Shown here in pieces: positions 13,301 to 27,224 of a stretch of 64,000 nucleotides of DNA. Source of the stretch: Heterodera schachtii (Eukaryota > Nematoda > Chromadorea > Rhabditida > Heteroderidae). Every line of letters begins with the position of its first letter. Positions within the stretch are counted from its first letter, which is position 1. The translations under genes and the position numbers were made by a program. The notes below the pieces were generated by a model that saw only the letters and a program-made list of their open reading frames with translations, had not been told where the DNA came from and made no database searches. The DNA lies in assembly GCA_023374025.1 (NCBI GenBank), contig SIJG01000069.1, positions 567,747 to 631,746 of the forward strand. The letters run 5' to 3'.

Positions 13301-16300
13301 TCTTACAGGGTGCATGAAGACGGTCAGACATATACATTTTGCGCATAATAATTGCTAGAACATAATTTACTTTTTGATTTTAAAAACATATGAAAAATTT
13401 TATTGGAAATTTTTACTCTAACAAATAAGTATTGAACTCCGATGAGCAATATTTAAATAAATAACAAATTTAATAAATATTCCACTCTTATATTGTAAAA
13501 TTTACCACTATAATTTTTAATAAAAACAAAGAAAATCAAATTATAAATCAGCGCAAAAAAGAGCTGAAAATATAAATAAATCAAAATATTAGATAAAATA
13601 ATAAGAAAAGATTCATAAAAATTTTATGTGATTTAATATTGTTTTTTGTAAATTTTTAAAAAATTAATTATTTAAAAAGTTATTCTGCTAATGGAAAGCG
13701 GTAGCTTTTACTATGAGAGTAAGTTAATGCGAAATTTAAATCTCAATTAATAAATATTTACAAAATAAATTAAAAACAAATTCTCACGGCAAAAGTATAA
13801 CGAAGACAAAAAATATTTTGTCGAAATACATAAAAAAAATAAAGTATAGTTTTATCATTATATATTTATTGTCAATTGAAAGTATTTATATCAATTTGCA
13901 TCAATTTACAGGGGTCCGTCCGCCTCCTTTACATAGTAAAAACTAAAAGATTTCTCCTAATTGCTGCCTCTTTGCATTTCTCGAAAACTTCGGCACCAAA
14001 ACAACACTGACTAAGAAGGAAATGGTATTAACTTTGAAATGATTGTTTGATGTTTTGAAAGGAAATCATTTTCTAAAGAGCAGAGCCGAAAACAGGAAAA
14101 AACAGAACAAATAAAAGGCAAATGAAATGGAAATTTAATAAAAAATTTAAATATTTTAAAATGGCTTAATATAGTACGAAAGATTTAAAGCATCATAACT
14201 TTTTTTTGATTGACAAAATTTTAAATATTTGACAATTCGAATTAAATGATCACAAAATAGTCAAATAAAAGTTTTGTTAACGATTTAAAGAGAATACGGC
14301 AAAAAAGTCATTGAGTAAATTTTAAGTAATTAATTACTTAAAGAAATGAAAGAATAAAAATACCGATACAAACCAAAATCTGATAAGGTTGTTGTAAGTC
14401 GACCGATGGACAAATTCTATCAAAATGTTGATTATAAAAATTGTTAAAATAATTTTAATTATAAAATTATTTTTAAATTTAGTTATTTTTTCAAATCTTT
14501 AATCTTCTATTAACGGTGTACCGACACTAACGAAAATGTGCCGAAAACTGGAATTGATGAAAAAATACATGAAGAATATCCTAAATCTAGTGTCAAAAAA
14601 TCTCCCAATTGGAATTTAGATTCAATAATTTTTAAGTTAGCTCCGGATGCTTTGCTTATGAATAGGGCTTTTTTTAAGCACACGAAACCGCGAAATAAGC
14701 ACATAAAAGGCAGAAAAAAAAATAAAAAATAGGCATTAAATAGGCACAAAAAATTGTAAAATAAAATTCTTATTATATTTTTAATTAATTCTTTTTTAAT
14801 TTTAAGCATCGTATATTTTTTTTTCATAGAAAATATTAAAATTAATATAGAATAATAAGTAAAATAGCTTTTTTTCATTGCTTGACTTAAATACTTGTTT
14901 TAAAAAATAATTTAAATATATAATTATTTGTTAGCTTTTATTTATTTTCATTAAATACACACACTATTATAAATATTTTAATTCAAAAAAGTTAAAAAAT
15001 CTATTTGTAAAAAGTTAATGAAACTATTATAAAAGTCTTACAGAAATAAACATTGCAAATATTGGTACATAAAAATATTTGTTTGTTTTTATTCAAATAA
15101 ATGAAAAATTATGTTAAACGACGAAGAAAAAATAAAAATTTAAAAAATGCTTAAGTAATAATAATGAATTTAATATAAAATTATAACTTCATCAATTTAT
15201 ACTAAACCAAATTCTTTTTTCTTCAAATTAATAATAAAAATTTAAACGGAGATTCGTGAGTAAAAACAGAAAATAATTATTATAAATAAATTTAAAAGTT
15301 TTAAAATATCATTAAAATAAAAAATAAAAATATAGAAAAAAATTAAATGAATAATAAAGTGTTGTTATATGAAAAGTTGCTTGAATTTTTGATATACAAA
15401 TATAGAATATTAAAAGTCCCAATAAACGATCATAAACAGGCCTAATATTTCAAAACAGATTGAAATTTCTCACTTCGAATTAAATACTTTGATAAAACAA
15501 AATTATTATCAAATAAAAACCAATTTTAACTAAAGTGTCGGAAATGCCATTGGTTAATACATAGGAACCCAGACAATTTTTATTGGATAAACAAGCAAAA
15601 AGAATTAAATTTAATTAATTAAATATATCAGAAAAAATTAATAATAAACAGTTATTGACTTAACAAATTATAAAAATACTAATATAAAATATCATAATAA
15701 TTTGCAATAAAACAAAAATCGAAAAACTAATGTGTAATTTATTTAAAAAAATGCATCAAATGTTAGGGGGGTATGGCGGTGCCGCTAGAACAAATCAACT
15801 TTTGCAATTTATTGTTAGAATTTTTTATAAATTCTTTTTTTTTTTTGCATTATTTAATTAGTTGAATAAATTATTAATTGGCAAAAATATTGTATTAAGA
15901 ATGATTAAATATGTATCAGATTTATGACAAATGTTATTTATATTCATAAAAGGGAAAATTTTCTGCTTTATTTTTTATATTTTTTTATCTAATTTAACGT
16001 ATAAACCGATTTTTAATTATCAGTAAACTAATATTCGCTTAATTTAAATGAGCGTAAAAAGATAAATTCATTAATTAATTTAAAAACATTAGCATATTAA
16101 TAAAATAAATACTTGTTAATGTGAGAATCAAAGAATAAAACAAAAGGTAATTTTCTATATTTTATCTTTTAATAATTTTTTAAGAGAAATAAATAATTGG
16201 TTCATTGTCAACATGATAAAAAATTAAGACTAAAAATTATATTAAAGATTTATAAAATAATTTATGTGATTTAATATTATTTTTTTTATAAATCTTTAGA

Positions 16301-17190
16301 AAATCAATTATTTAAAAGTTATTCAAGCTTAACATTCACTTAAGATCATTTAAAAAATAAAATAAAAAATAATAAGACATTTAAAGGCTTGAATATTAAT
16401 ACAATTTTAATTAGATTAAGTGCAATTTTTGAAAACTTCATTATTTATTAAAAATTGATAGTTAAAATAATTTAACCAAAGGAAACAGTCAGAATTTGAA
16501 CCAAGTCATACAAAGTGTTTATTATCCATTTAAATTTTCAAAATTTATCTGAAATAAAAACAAAAATTAAAATTTTTTTTAAAAATATAAATAATTATTG
16601 ATTAATTATTTTTTTGAATTATTATATAAATTTTTTAAATTTGTTTTTACTGTTATAATAAAATTACTTAAAAAATTAAAATGATAAAATATTTTAAAAT
16701 GATGACAAAATTTACATTCGAAGCATTATTATAATTAATAGGATACAAAGAATTAATTTAAACTTGACTTTTGGGGTTGAAATTGGATAAATAAACAAGA
16801 GAAAATTTTAAAATTATTTTTATGCCGTCGAAAAAGATTTTCAAAAATTTTGAGATTATTTCTTTTAAATTATTTTATGCGCATAAATTGAACAAGTAAA
16901 AATAATTATCAATATAAAAAGCAATAGCTTGAAAAAAAAGAATAATAATTTTATATATTCAAAAGAAATGACAAATTTTAAATCAAATAAAAATGTAAAA
17001 AATGATGAAAAATAAGTAGATATTTGGGGAATTTTATGACAGATTTGCTGTTTTTTCTTAAATAAAATCCATTTTCTAGAAATTATAAATTAAGAATGAG
17101 AAAAATTTATCAATAATAAAGCGCTTCGCGCTTCTTGAGCTTCGCTACCTAGATAAGCTATCTGGTTGTTTAAGAGATTTGGAATTTTGA
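10310..17190. other. AT-rich non-coding DNA
   Basis: No supported gene in almost 7 kb. Mild GC bumps near 12600-12660, 13905-14000 and 14505-14660 carry short ORFs without recognisable domains. Near 14650-14755 there are AATAGGCAC-type words related to those at 150-275. Confidence 0.5.
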
Positions 17191-17204
17191 AAAAATTTTA
17201 AGAA

Positions 17205-17325
17205 GAGGTACAAAGGTGATTGGAAGAGGTACAAAAGTGATTAGAAGAGTTACAAAAATGATAAAAAGAGGTACAACAGTGATTGGAAGAGTTACAAAAA
17301 TGATTAGAAGAGAATTACAAGGAAA
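17205..17325 (+). repeat. 21-bp tandem repeat array
   Basis: About five and a half units of a 21-bp sequence of the type GAAGAGGTACAAAAGTGATT. Because 21 is a multiple of three the array stays open and makes a seven-residue repetitive ORF (17216-17410), which I take as a by-product and not a gene. Confidence 0.8.
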
Positions 17326-17338
17326 AATTTCAAATCTC

Positions 17339-17365
17339 CCCGGCCATGGCTATGGGCACCGCCGG
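17339..17365 (+). repeat. GC hairpin module, diverged copy
   Basis: A variant of the GC hairpin shared by the miniature elements: left arm CCGGCCATGGC, right arm GGCACCGCCGG. It directly follows the 21-bp array. Downstream, 17459-17520 (CAGGAAAAAATAGGTAAAAA) resembles 44190-44225, so this stretch is probably part of another miniature element. Confidence 0.5.
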
Positions 17366-17624
17366 CCACAAAAACTCCTTATTTTTTTTCTTAAAAAATT
17401 GATTCAATGAATTCAATTAACAACTTTAAAGAAAAACCTTTAAAACTTGTATTCCTTGCTTTTCAGGTCAGTGGGAGATCAGGAAAAAATAGGTAAAAAC
17501 TTAAAAATTGCATCCCTATTTTGAGTGAAATTCCTTAATTTTTGAATATTTATTTTTTAACTGCACTTAAACCAGAGGTGTGAGCGGCGCCTTCAGCACC
17601 GTCTCGTACCGTGCTGAGTCGATC

Positions 17625-18440
17625 CTAAAAAAGTATCAATGGGGCGTTCCTAAAAAAGTGTCAATGGGGCGTTCCTAAAAAAGTGTCAATGGTAATAAAT
17701 AATTAAATTTAATAATTGTTAATACAAATATTTTAGAATTTATATAAATATTTTATTCTTTAATTAATTTTAGACCGATTTTCAATTTCATTAATGTACA
17801 ATTGAAAAGTATCATCGTAATATTTAAAATTATTATTCCAATTAAATTAAATGAAAATATTTTTTGATCAAATTACAGTAAATATTTTAACCATTCGGTA
17901 AATTTTTTGCAAAAAATTTAATTCCATTAAAAATAACGTCACTTTTTGAGTCCGTAATAAGAGATGAAATGGATACGAAATTATTCCAATGCTGAAACCG
18001 AGAAAAGTGATACGATCTTTGATCAGAAAATCATAGAAAAACCGTTCGAACTTCCTCTGCTAATCACCCAATTTACTCGGTTGAAGTATAACCTCAAAAT
18101 GATTGCCGGCATTAAATATAAAAATTGAAGCAATTCCATCATCTTGTTTAGTGTTAAGAAGCTAAAAAGGCTTTTATCAAAAAGATTTATAGTATATAAT
18201 AAATATTTAATATTTGCATTTTAATCGTACACTCTTTTGCATAGATGGCGAAAAAAACTGCCATTGGTATATTCCATTTAAATTTCCGATGTAATAATAT
18301 TTCATGCTAAAATATTTTTATTATCTGCTTAAATATTATTCAATTTAATTATAATTAATTTAATTATTCAATCATTGATACTTTTTTAGCATCGCCCACA
18401 TTGATACATTTTTAGGAACGCCCCATTGATACTTTTTTAG
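17625..18440. mobile_element. Inverted-repeat element with iterated ends
   Basis: The left end carries three consecutive copies of CTAAAAAAGTATCAATGG, the second and third with GTGTC, spaced by GGCGTTC. The right end (18375-18440) carries three copies in inverted orientation and stops at CTTTTTTAG. The element is thus framed by inverted triple repeats and is about 816 bp. The right end abuts the run of N, so the right target site is unreadable. On the minus strand at 18061-18157 there is a short protein-like stretch (NAGNHFEVIL) that may be a relic of coding sequence; its family is not established. Confidence 0.75.
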
Positions 18441-18450
18441 NNNNNNNNNN
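18441..18450. other. Assembly gap (10 N)
   Basis: Ten unknown bases directly at the right end of the inverted-repeat element, probably a scaffold join inside a repeat. Confidence 0.95.
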
Positions 18451-20225
18451 AATTTATTTAAAATTTTATTTAAACATTTGTTTATATGTATTTTTATTAG
18501 AAATTTGACGATGTCTTCTTAATTGTTATCAGTATTGGTTCCATTTTTTTTTACCAGAAGAGCCATTAAAAATTCGGAATAATTCATAAATCATTTAATA
18601 AAAGTTTTAAAATTTTTAAATCGCATTTCTAATGTTTATTTATGTGATGTTTATTTCAAAAATTCTTTTTTTTTACTTTCCTTTTATTTAAAACTTTATA
18701 TTTAATTATCTCATTTCAATTAAATGTTGATAAAAATTAAAAGAATTTACATAAAGTGATTAATTATCATTAAGTAGCAAACGGTGACACCACACAAATC
18801 TCAAAATTAACAAAATATATATAAAAAGAACATCAATTATTATTTTTTAATTAATCTCCAATACGTATATTTTCATTCTCAAATTTTTTAAAACTTTATA
18901 TTTAATTATTTCTTTTCAATTAAATGTTGATAAAAATTGAAAGAATTTAGATAAAGTGTTTAATTAAAATAAAAAATATACATCTAGGAAATAACCTGAA
19001 AAATTCAAGAAAATAATCCCTTATGAAATAAAAATCAAAATTCATATTCTAAAATTTGATTTTTTTTTGTCAAAAAATTGAATTAAAAATTTAAAAATCG
19101 AAGTAACAGAATATTGAATGTAAAAAAATAAATTTAATTAAGTAATTTATGTAAAATAAAATGGATATTCAATTAAGCCTATCAATCATATTAATAACTT
19201 CAGGTGAATGATAATTTAATGATATGAAAAAGCTCACCTTTTAATTATTATCGTTCAATTACCAATTTAATTTTCTTTAAATATGATTAACGAAAATAAA
19301 CTCGGGCTAAATTACCCAAAAATATTTATTATTAAAAAATTTAGAACCACATAAAATTTAACCAAAAATAATTTTTTAAATCCATTTAGCCATAAAAAAC
19401 GATACAAATAATATATCAAAAATTGTAATAAAAATAAGAAAAAAATAGAATTGCGATTGTTTTATTTTTGATTTAAATCGTAATTAAAGGAGGAACAAGG
19501 TCCTAATATTTCTTAATAAATTTTATTTTAGGTTTTTTCGAACATTAATAATAAAACAAAATAATAATAATATTAATATTTGTATATTTATTAATAGGAC
19601 CGAAACACAACAATAAAATTCAATTATATATTTACCAATACTAAAGTTAATTTAAATACAAATATTTCTTATTATGGTTAAAAGACCTTTAAAAAGAAAC
19701 TTAATAAAAGATAAACAAATTAATTAAATTTAAAAATATCACCAAAAAAGACTATTTGATTAAAAAAATTTAACTCCTTTAAAATATTATTAAAAATGTT
19801 TATTTAAAATTATAATATGAATTGAAAATTTTGAAAAAGCAAAGAGTTATAATAAATAGAAAAATAATAATATGACAAATACCAAACCTTTCAAACTTAA
19901 ATTAATTTTAAAACTTTAAATATTTTTTTTTGTTCAAAATGTTATTTTTGGATCTAATTGATAATGTTTGATAATGTTTTGTCATTCTTTTTCTGTTGAT
20001 TTTGTACATTTAAAGAAATAAAGTGTTGACGCAAAACTAAAAAAATAATAATAATTTAAGTGAAATACATTTTTTAAAAAGATAATTTAATTTCGGCATT
20101 GAAGAATAAATTCTTTTATACAAAAAATGTCAATTAAAGATAAAAGCACATTTTGAAAATCAAAATCCTTATTCATTTTTCTTATTGTGTATTTTAAACA
20201 AAAATGTAAAAAGTGAGAAACTTTA
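18451..20225. other. AT-rich non-coding DNA
   Basis: No gene seen. A short internal repeat (AAACTTTATATTTAATTAT then TTCAATTAAATGTTGATAAAAATT) occurs at about 18690-18740 and again at about 18890-18945. Confidence 0.5.
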
Positions 20226-20229
20226 AGCG

Positions 20230-20880
20230 AATATGAATACTCTAAAATGTCCTTTTAAAATAAAATTAAAATTATGAAAGAATCATTATTAATGGAATGA
20301 TAAGAAGTAAAATTCAAAACAATGATTAAAATCTTTGATGGGATTAAACTGAATGAAAATTGATTTTAAAATAGAATAAAAAGCCAAAAACAAGAAATAG
20401 TGCCTACATCAGCTGCAGTATCAAGTGAGTTGTATGTAAAGCACAAGAATGAAAATATTATAGGGAAATTAATTTCGATGCTTAATTTAAATTGTAATAT
20501 ATATTGTCAAATAAAAAATAAATTATGTATACATTAAATATAAAGTGGAGAGCTATTTTAAAATTTTTATAGTTCCAAAAAATTATATTAATTAATCATT
20601 TTAACCTAATAAATATTTAACAGTAATATATATATACCATTTAAAAATACAAATTATTAATGGAAAAGTTATAAAGTTTTCTCCAAATCATTTCATTAAT
20701 TAGGATAGTTTTGAACAGAAAATTAATAATTATTATTTATATAAATTCTACAATCATCATTGGTTTTTAAGAATACTATTTATATGAATTAAAATAATTA
20801 TATATTAAAATTATTATAATTCATCACTCAGTCAGTATTTAGTATATCATAAGAAAAAAAGCAAGCATGTTTTAAAATAA
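20230..20880 (+). repeat. Dispersed repeat family D, copy 1
   Basis: Shares long similarity with 21490-21895 and 26775-27220. Common landmarks are GCACAAGAATGAAAATATTATAGGG-like sequence, ATGCTTAATTTAAATT, ATATATTGTCAAATAAA and AGCTATTTTAAAATTTTT. Copy 1 also matches copy 3 upstream (TATTAATGGAATG; GCCAAAAACAAGAA). No ORF; nature unknown. Confidence 0.65.
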
Positions 20881-21489
20881 TTATATAAAATCCAACGAAA
20901 TATCTTAATGAAAATACAGAAATATGACATTAGAAAATATTCCATGTCCAAGGTTAAATTGTATTTTTGAAAATAAATTATCTTTATTGATTACTTTTTA
21001 AGATGTTGAATTAAAGAAGAAATATATTTAGGTTGCTAATATAATTAAATATAAAAAAAATTATTATTACCTTTTTTAAAATAATCGGTCATGCATTATT
21101 AAAGATAAGTTATTTACGAATGCAATAGAAAAATTATTTTTTTTCAATGTTTTATTAAACAACAAAAATTAAGTGGCAATTCTAATAAAAAGCATAAATT
21201 AGAAAATGAAATTTCATTTGTTCAAATAAATCGTCATTTTTCATAATAAGTTTTCATTTTTTAATATATTTTAAGCAATTTTAATATAACGAATTCAGAA
21301 TTAATATAAATCGATTTTTAATGTGTTTAATTTGATTTTATGTTCATGTTTTAGATAATAACTTTCATTAAATTTATTGTGAATGGTCTTTATTAAGTAC
21401 TTCGTTTATTATTTAATATTTTCAAAGAATTATTTGTTTAGTATTTTGTATAAATCTTATTAAAATTAGTTCTGATGTTAACGAAAAGT

Positions 21490-21895
21490 GGTATGTAGAG
21501 CAGAGCACAAGAATGAAAGTATTATAGGGAAATTAATTTCTATGCTTAATTTAAATTATAATATATATTGTCAAATAAAAAATTAATCTGACTTTAAAAA
21601 CTATAAATTATGTATACATTAAATATAAAGTGAAGTAGCTATTTTAAAATTTTTCAAAGTCAAAAAAATTACATTAATTAATCATTTTAACCTAATAAAT
21701 ATTTTAAAAGTTATATATCCCATTTAAAAATACAAATTATTAATGGAAAAGGTAATAAAAAAATTTTCCAAATCATTTCATTAATTAAGATAGTTTTGAA
21801 TAGAATAAGAATTATTATTTATATAATTTTTACAAGATAATTGGTTTTTAAGTATACTATTTATATGAATTAAAATAATTATATATTAAAATAAA
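21490..21895 (+). repeat. Dispersed repeat family D, copy 2
   Basis: Closest to copy 1 over about 400 bp, starting at GAGCACAAGAATGAAAGTA and continuing through TTATATGAATTAAAATAAT. It lies about 1.25 kb downstream of copy 1 in the same orientation. Confidence 0.65.
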
Positions 21896-21899
21896 TAGG

Positions 21900-24800
21900 A
21901 TAACTTTTTTGTTTGATATTTCATTTATTTTGTTATGAAAGAAAAAAATATTGTTGGTCAATTTTAAATAAATATTCTTATGTTTTAAAAATATAATTTA
22001 CAGTTCAAAACTTTTTACTATTGCATGAAATTTATTATTTTTAAAAGATCAATCACTTATATTTAAATAGAAATTCATTTATTACATTTTATATTTTGTT
22101 GAAAATTCTCTCCATCCATATAAGAAAACAATGGAAGATTGACAAGGCAAATCAATTATATAGTAGAATAAAATTAAAAAGCAAATTTTTAATAGCTTTA
22201 TCATAAATGATTTTGTTAATATAAACTTTGAACAAAAAATTTATAATAATGAATATTTTATAAATAGAAAAAATTTTAATTAAGCTAACTTAATATTTTC
22301 ACTAAATAAATTGTTAGAAAATTTATTTTTCAATTTATCTATTTATGCATATTTAAGATCATTCCAAGCTTTGGTATATAAAATTGTACAAAAAAATTAA
22401 AATTACATTAAAAGATTATTAATCTTATGAAAAAACATTAACGAAATAATAGGGAATTTCTTTGTAAAGTATATCCAATAAATTAAATTCGAAAATTATA
22501 AAAGAGAATAAATCCAATACCAAAAACAGTAAACTATTGTTAATTATATTGAAAATTATACCTTTCATAATTATTTAGGACCATTTCTTAATTTATGCTT
22601 AAATAATAACATTAATTAAAACATTTAAAGCCTTTTATAATTTTAGTGCATCTTAATGTCAAAAATATTTTTCGAAAGAAAATAACAACAATTATTATTA
22701 CAAAAAATTAATGCCGAATATATGAAAAATATAATGATTCTATTTATAAAAGAAAGAAAATAATTAAACATATTAAAATTAAAAAATAAAATATTTATTG
22801 AAATAAATTTATGGAAGCCGAATATCAGATTATAATAAATACAATATTTAACAGATTCAATACAAACATTTCAACGATAATTTTGTATAATTTAAATAAA
22901 ATTGCAGTATTGAAATACATGTATAATACAATAAAAATATTATTGAAAAAATTATAAAAAATTTTATGTTCTTTATAAAAATTTTAAGCCTAATGAAGAC
23001 CTAATATTAAATTTTTAAAAAAGTTTTCGAAGCAAAAAAAAAAACAAAAAAATATGGAATATCCCAATTGAGCAACAACAGTTGTAATTTGGCAAGAATG
23101 TAAAATTAACTATTAATACAAATGAATATTTAAACGGTTAAATAAGAAACGAAAAAATTAAAATAATAATAATAATAATGAAGTTTTGCCTACAACATTA
23201 ATTATCAAATTAAAATACAAAATTTTAAAGTTATCATTAATTACCAATAATCAAAACAAAATTTAAAATAGAGATAATACATGTTTTGAATTTGTCAAAA
23301 TAAATTGTTTATTATTGTATTGTTATGAGATGAGATGACACTATTGTGCCTCTCACCATGAGAGACAGAAGTGAAATTTGTCTTTTTTTAAAATGTTTGT
23401 TTTGCGATTATGATATGCACTTAAATGACTGAATGAGAATTAGTTTGAAAAATTTGTATAAAATAAATGTTAAGAAGCCTGGGGTTGAGTCCAGGTGATA
23501 TAAATTCAGAATTGGTGAAATAAGCCCAGTGATTGGAATGCCGAGGGTGTTTAAGAAATGACGAAATCTAAAATTAATTAAAAATAAGTATATAAAATAG
23601 AAAAAAAAATCCAGTCACTAATCACTTATTGAATTTAAAACTTTAATTTTTTTTTTAAATAATAAAATTAATTCAATAGTGTTTAAGAATATATAATAAT
23701 AATAAAATTTAAAGAGAATCTTAGTACCAAAATATTTTTCTAATAAATGAACAGAAATAACATTTTACAAATAAATAAAAAATATTTAACTAAAATATGT
23801 AAAAATTCATAATAACAAATATTAAATTTAATTAACAATAATAATTAATATTGGGCTTTTTAATGAAAATATACATATTTGTAAAAAAGAAAAAAAATAT
23901 TATATATATATATTATTTACAATTTCAAAAATTCCTTAATATTAATTTTTTAACACAAAAGTATTAATGCATTACAAGGGTTTGTAATGCCAAAATATTA
24001 CAAAAGTATTTTGTTGCTTTTATATATTTTTATATAATGAATAAATTCAAATTATTTAAATTATTGTTTTTTATCACTTTTAATTTATTTTTGATTTTTG
24101 CAAATTGTTCATTTTTATTATTGTAAAATTATATGATTTCATTGATGATGTTTTAATTTTTTTTTTAAATGTATCGTTATTTTTTATAGTTTACCTTCAT
24201 AATTTACCTTTATTTTTAAAGAAAAGTGTAATTTGTTTTACATTCATTTTTAATTCTATATTTTTTTATTATATAAATAAATTATAATAATTATGAATGA
24301 AAATATGAAACAAAATTATTAAATGACATAATATTTAAAAATATTAAAAAAATATATTAAAGGACATAATATTTATAAATATAATTAATAAAAAAAAATT
24401 AATTTTTCAAATGATAAACAAAAGCTTAATAACCTAACCATAATTAATCATTTATTAACAAAAAATTATTTAATTTAAATTTTTATACTTTAATAAAGTT
24501 TTTTATTTTAAAATGTTTCTTTTTTAAATAAAAAGTCAAGTTTTATAATGTAATAAAGGCGCAAAAGAAAATTAAATTAAAAAATAAATAAATAATGTTT
24601 GGGAATTTTAAATAAAACACATAAATATTCAACAAAAAATTTACATTATTTATCAAAACGAAATATGATAAAGTGTAAACTGACCCTATTATTTTTTATA
24701 CCTTTTTTATAATTAATTTAATTGCTTCAAAGCTTTGTTTTTGCTATTAATTTTTTATTTATATTTACTTTGTTTTTACATTTATCATTACATTTATTCA

Positions 24801-26770
24801 AATAATAAAAATATACAAAAAAGTCAATTATAAATATAAAATAAAAAGAATATACAAAAAGTCAAGATTATATTGTTTAATTATTCAATCGATAACAAGT
24901 TTAATCATGAAAAAAAATATAATTTCAATTTTCTATATATTATAATAAAATTGGTTAAAGATTTTTCTTTATTGTTAATTAAAAGATATTATTTTCTATA
25001 ATATTTTAGTTAAATATTTTCATTTCTTTTGTAAAGTTCGTTTTTTGTCAAATTTATTTAAATTAACTCATTTTACTAATAATTAGTAATTATAATTTGT
25101 CAATATTTGTTAAATTACCCTCGCACTCCCTCCCCTTAAAATTTACATTTTTATAAAAAAAAAAATGAATTTTATAAGTGTTGTAATTTGAAAATTCTTA
25201 CCTTAAAAACAATCTTACTAAATCAAACTGCATAAAATATATGAAATTCTTTTTTACTACTTTTATACAATATTAAGGAATTTAAAAACAGCATTTATAC
25301 TTTGAATGATGGTATCAATGAACACATTCGACATGTAAAATGCCGAGAAGAAAATTCAAAAAACAAAATTGATTTTTTTGAAAAAATAATTTTTTAAAAT
25401 TAAATAATTTTTTATATAGAATACGAATAAGTCGCATTTTAAATTATTTTAATGAAAAGCCCCAATTAAATTTGGATTATTAATTAAAAAAATTCACTAT
25501 TAAAAGTTATTTAGGGAGACAAAAGAAACACCTCATCTCTGTACAATCAAGAAATAAATCCTTTATAAATAATTTATTTAAGCATCATTAAAAGCATTCA
25601 ATTTTAAATAAATTATTAATGAAAAAATTATTATTCAAAATGATTTTAGTTTAAAAAAAAATCATAAATATTAAAATAGTGAGTTTTAACAGGATTAATC
25701 TTGTCATACTAAAATATGAATAAATTTGCCAACAGTTCCGTTATCGAAGCGCTTAAAAAAGAGAAAATTAAACTAAATACTATCTAAATTCAATCAGGAT
25801 CTTTGTTAATTCTCATAAAAAAAAATTTGTCCACTAATCCTTTTCGGAAAATTGCAAAAAATTTAAAAAATATCAATATCTTTAATATTTTTTGTAATAA
25901 GGTTTATGAATTTAAATATTAAAAGTTATTATTATATTAAATTTAAAATGCGTTTGATTTTATATAATAAAGAAAAGTATCATATTAATATAACTTAATT
26001 ATTTATTAATTTTGTTACAAAGATTATTTAATACATTAATGAATTTTGTTGTTGTAATTATAATCCATACTATTTTAAAATCATTAATAACATATATAAT
26101 GTTTCTGGTAAATCATGCTATTCATTAAATTTTGATTTAAATATCGAACATTGATGGGTTCAATAAATAATTAGAATAACATATATCAATGATAAAATTG
26201 TATTCAAATTATACCAAAAGAATATAATTCCAAAACTTTCACTTGCGTATAATAAATTATTGAAATATTTTATACTTTTTTCATTTTATACCATTTTTGA
26301 TTTCTTTTATAATTTAATCAAAAATTATAACCTTTTATATTTAATTTAATATATTTATAGTTTTGAATATTTTAAAAAAGGTATTGAAAACACATTTTAA
26401 TTTAAAACTTTAAATAAATTCTTTTTTCTTCACTTATTATTGTCATTAATTTAGCAATTAAAATAATTTTGACAATGATAATCAAACTATTATAGTTTTA
26501 AAAGAATTAATGAATTATTATTAAAATTAAATAGAAGCTAATTAATTATAATATTATTAAAACAACTAAATTTATTAGCAAATTGATATTAATAATAAAC
26601 GAATTAATATTATTTGTTAATGTTCCATAAAAAAAACATATTAAGAAATAATAATTAAATACTTAAAAATAAGGTTTAGATATTTATGAAGTATTTTAGT
26701 TCTTTAGTTTATTTCCCCATAATGATGTTGAAAATCAATATATATAATTGTATATTTAAATTAAAAAATG
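21900..26770. other. AT-rich DNA with one dispersed block
   Basis: No supported gene. The interval contains the family E block (22075-22770), listed separately, plus microsatellite-like runs such as (AAT)n near 23165 and (TA)n near 23885. A mild GC bump at 23460-23545 is unassigned. The short ORF at 24105-24287 is AT-driven. Confidence 0.5.
22075..22770 (+). repeat. Dispersed repeat family E, copy 1
   Basis: Collinear, diverged similarity to 44840-45410. Landmarks in order in both: TTTTGTTGAAAAT, TAAGAAAACAA(A)TGGA, GATTG(A/G)CAAGGCAA, CATTAATTAAAACATTTAAA, and a GCCGAAAATAT-like stretch followed by ATTCTATTTATAAA. No ORF. Confidence 0.55.
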
Positions 26771-26774
26771 CAAA

Positions 26775-27220
26775 ATTGAGAATAGGGCAAATATGTCAAT
26801 TACATTTTTAAAATAAAATTGAAAATTTATAATAATTATTATTAATGGAATGGTTATAGTAAAATTTAAAACAATTTAATTTTTACAAAATAATAGGTAA
26901 AAATTTAAATTAAAACCTTTAATTTGATTGAACTGAATGAAGTTAGAATTAAAGGCCAAAAACAAGAATGCCGCCCGCCTACATCAACTGAAGTAAAACC
27001 AGTTCAGCACAAGAATAAAAATACTATAGGGAAAATTAATTTCTATGCTTAATTTAAATTATAATATATATTGTCAAAATAAAAAAACTTGACTTTAAAA
27101 ACTATAAATTATGCAAACATTAAACCAAAAATTGGAAATAGCTATTTTAAAATTTTTAAAGATTAAGTCACTGTTTCAAAAATTTACTTTAAAATTAATC
27201 ATTTTAAACAAAAATTTTTA
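26775..27220 (+). repeat. Dispersed repeat family D, copy 3
   Basis: Matches copy 1 over most of its length, including the upstream TTAATGGAATGG and GGCCAAAAACAAGAAT parts that copy 2 lacks. The 3' part diverges after about 27200. Confidence 0.6.
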
Positions 27221-27224
27221 ATAG

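Noticed and set aside
14510..14878. 122-codon minus-strand ORF and its plus-strand partner
   Set aside because: No domain, AT-rich hydrophobic half, no splice context. The plus-strand part looks slightly protein-like but is unsupported.
17216..17410. ORF with a seven-residue repeat (RGTKVI/RVTKMI type)
   Set aside because: Result of the 21-bp tandem repeat staying in frame.
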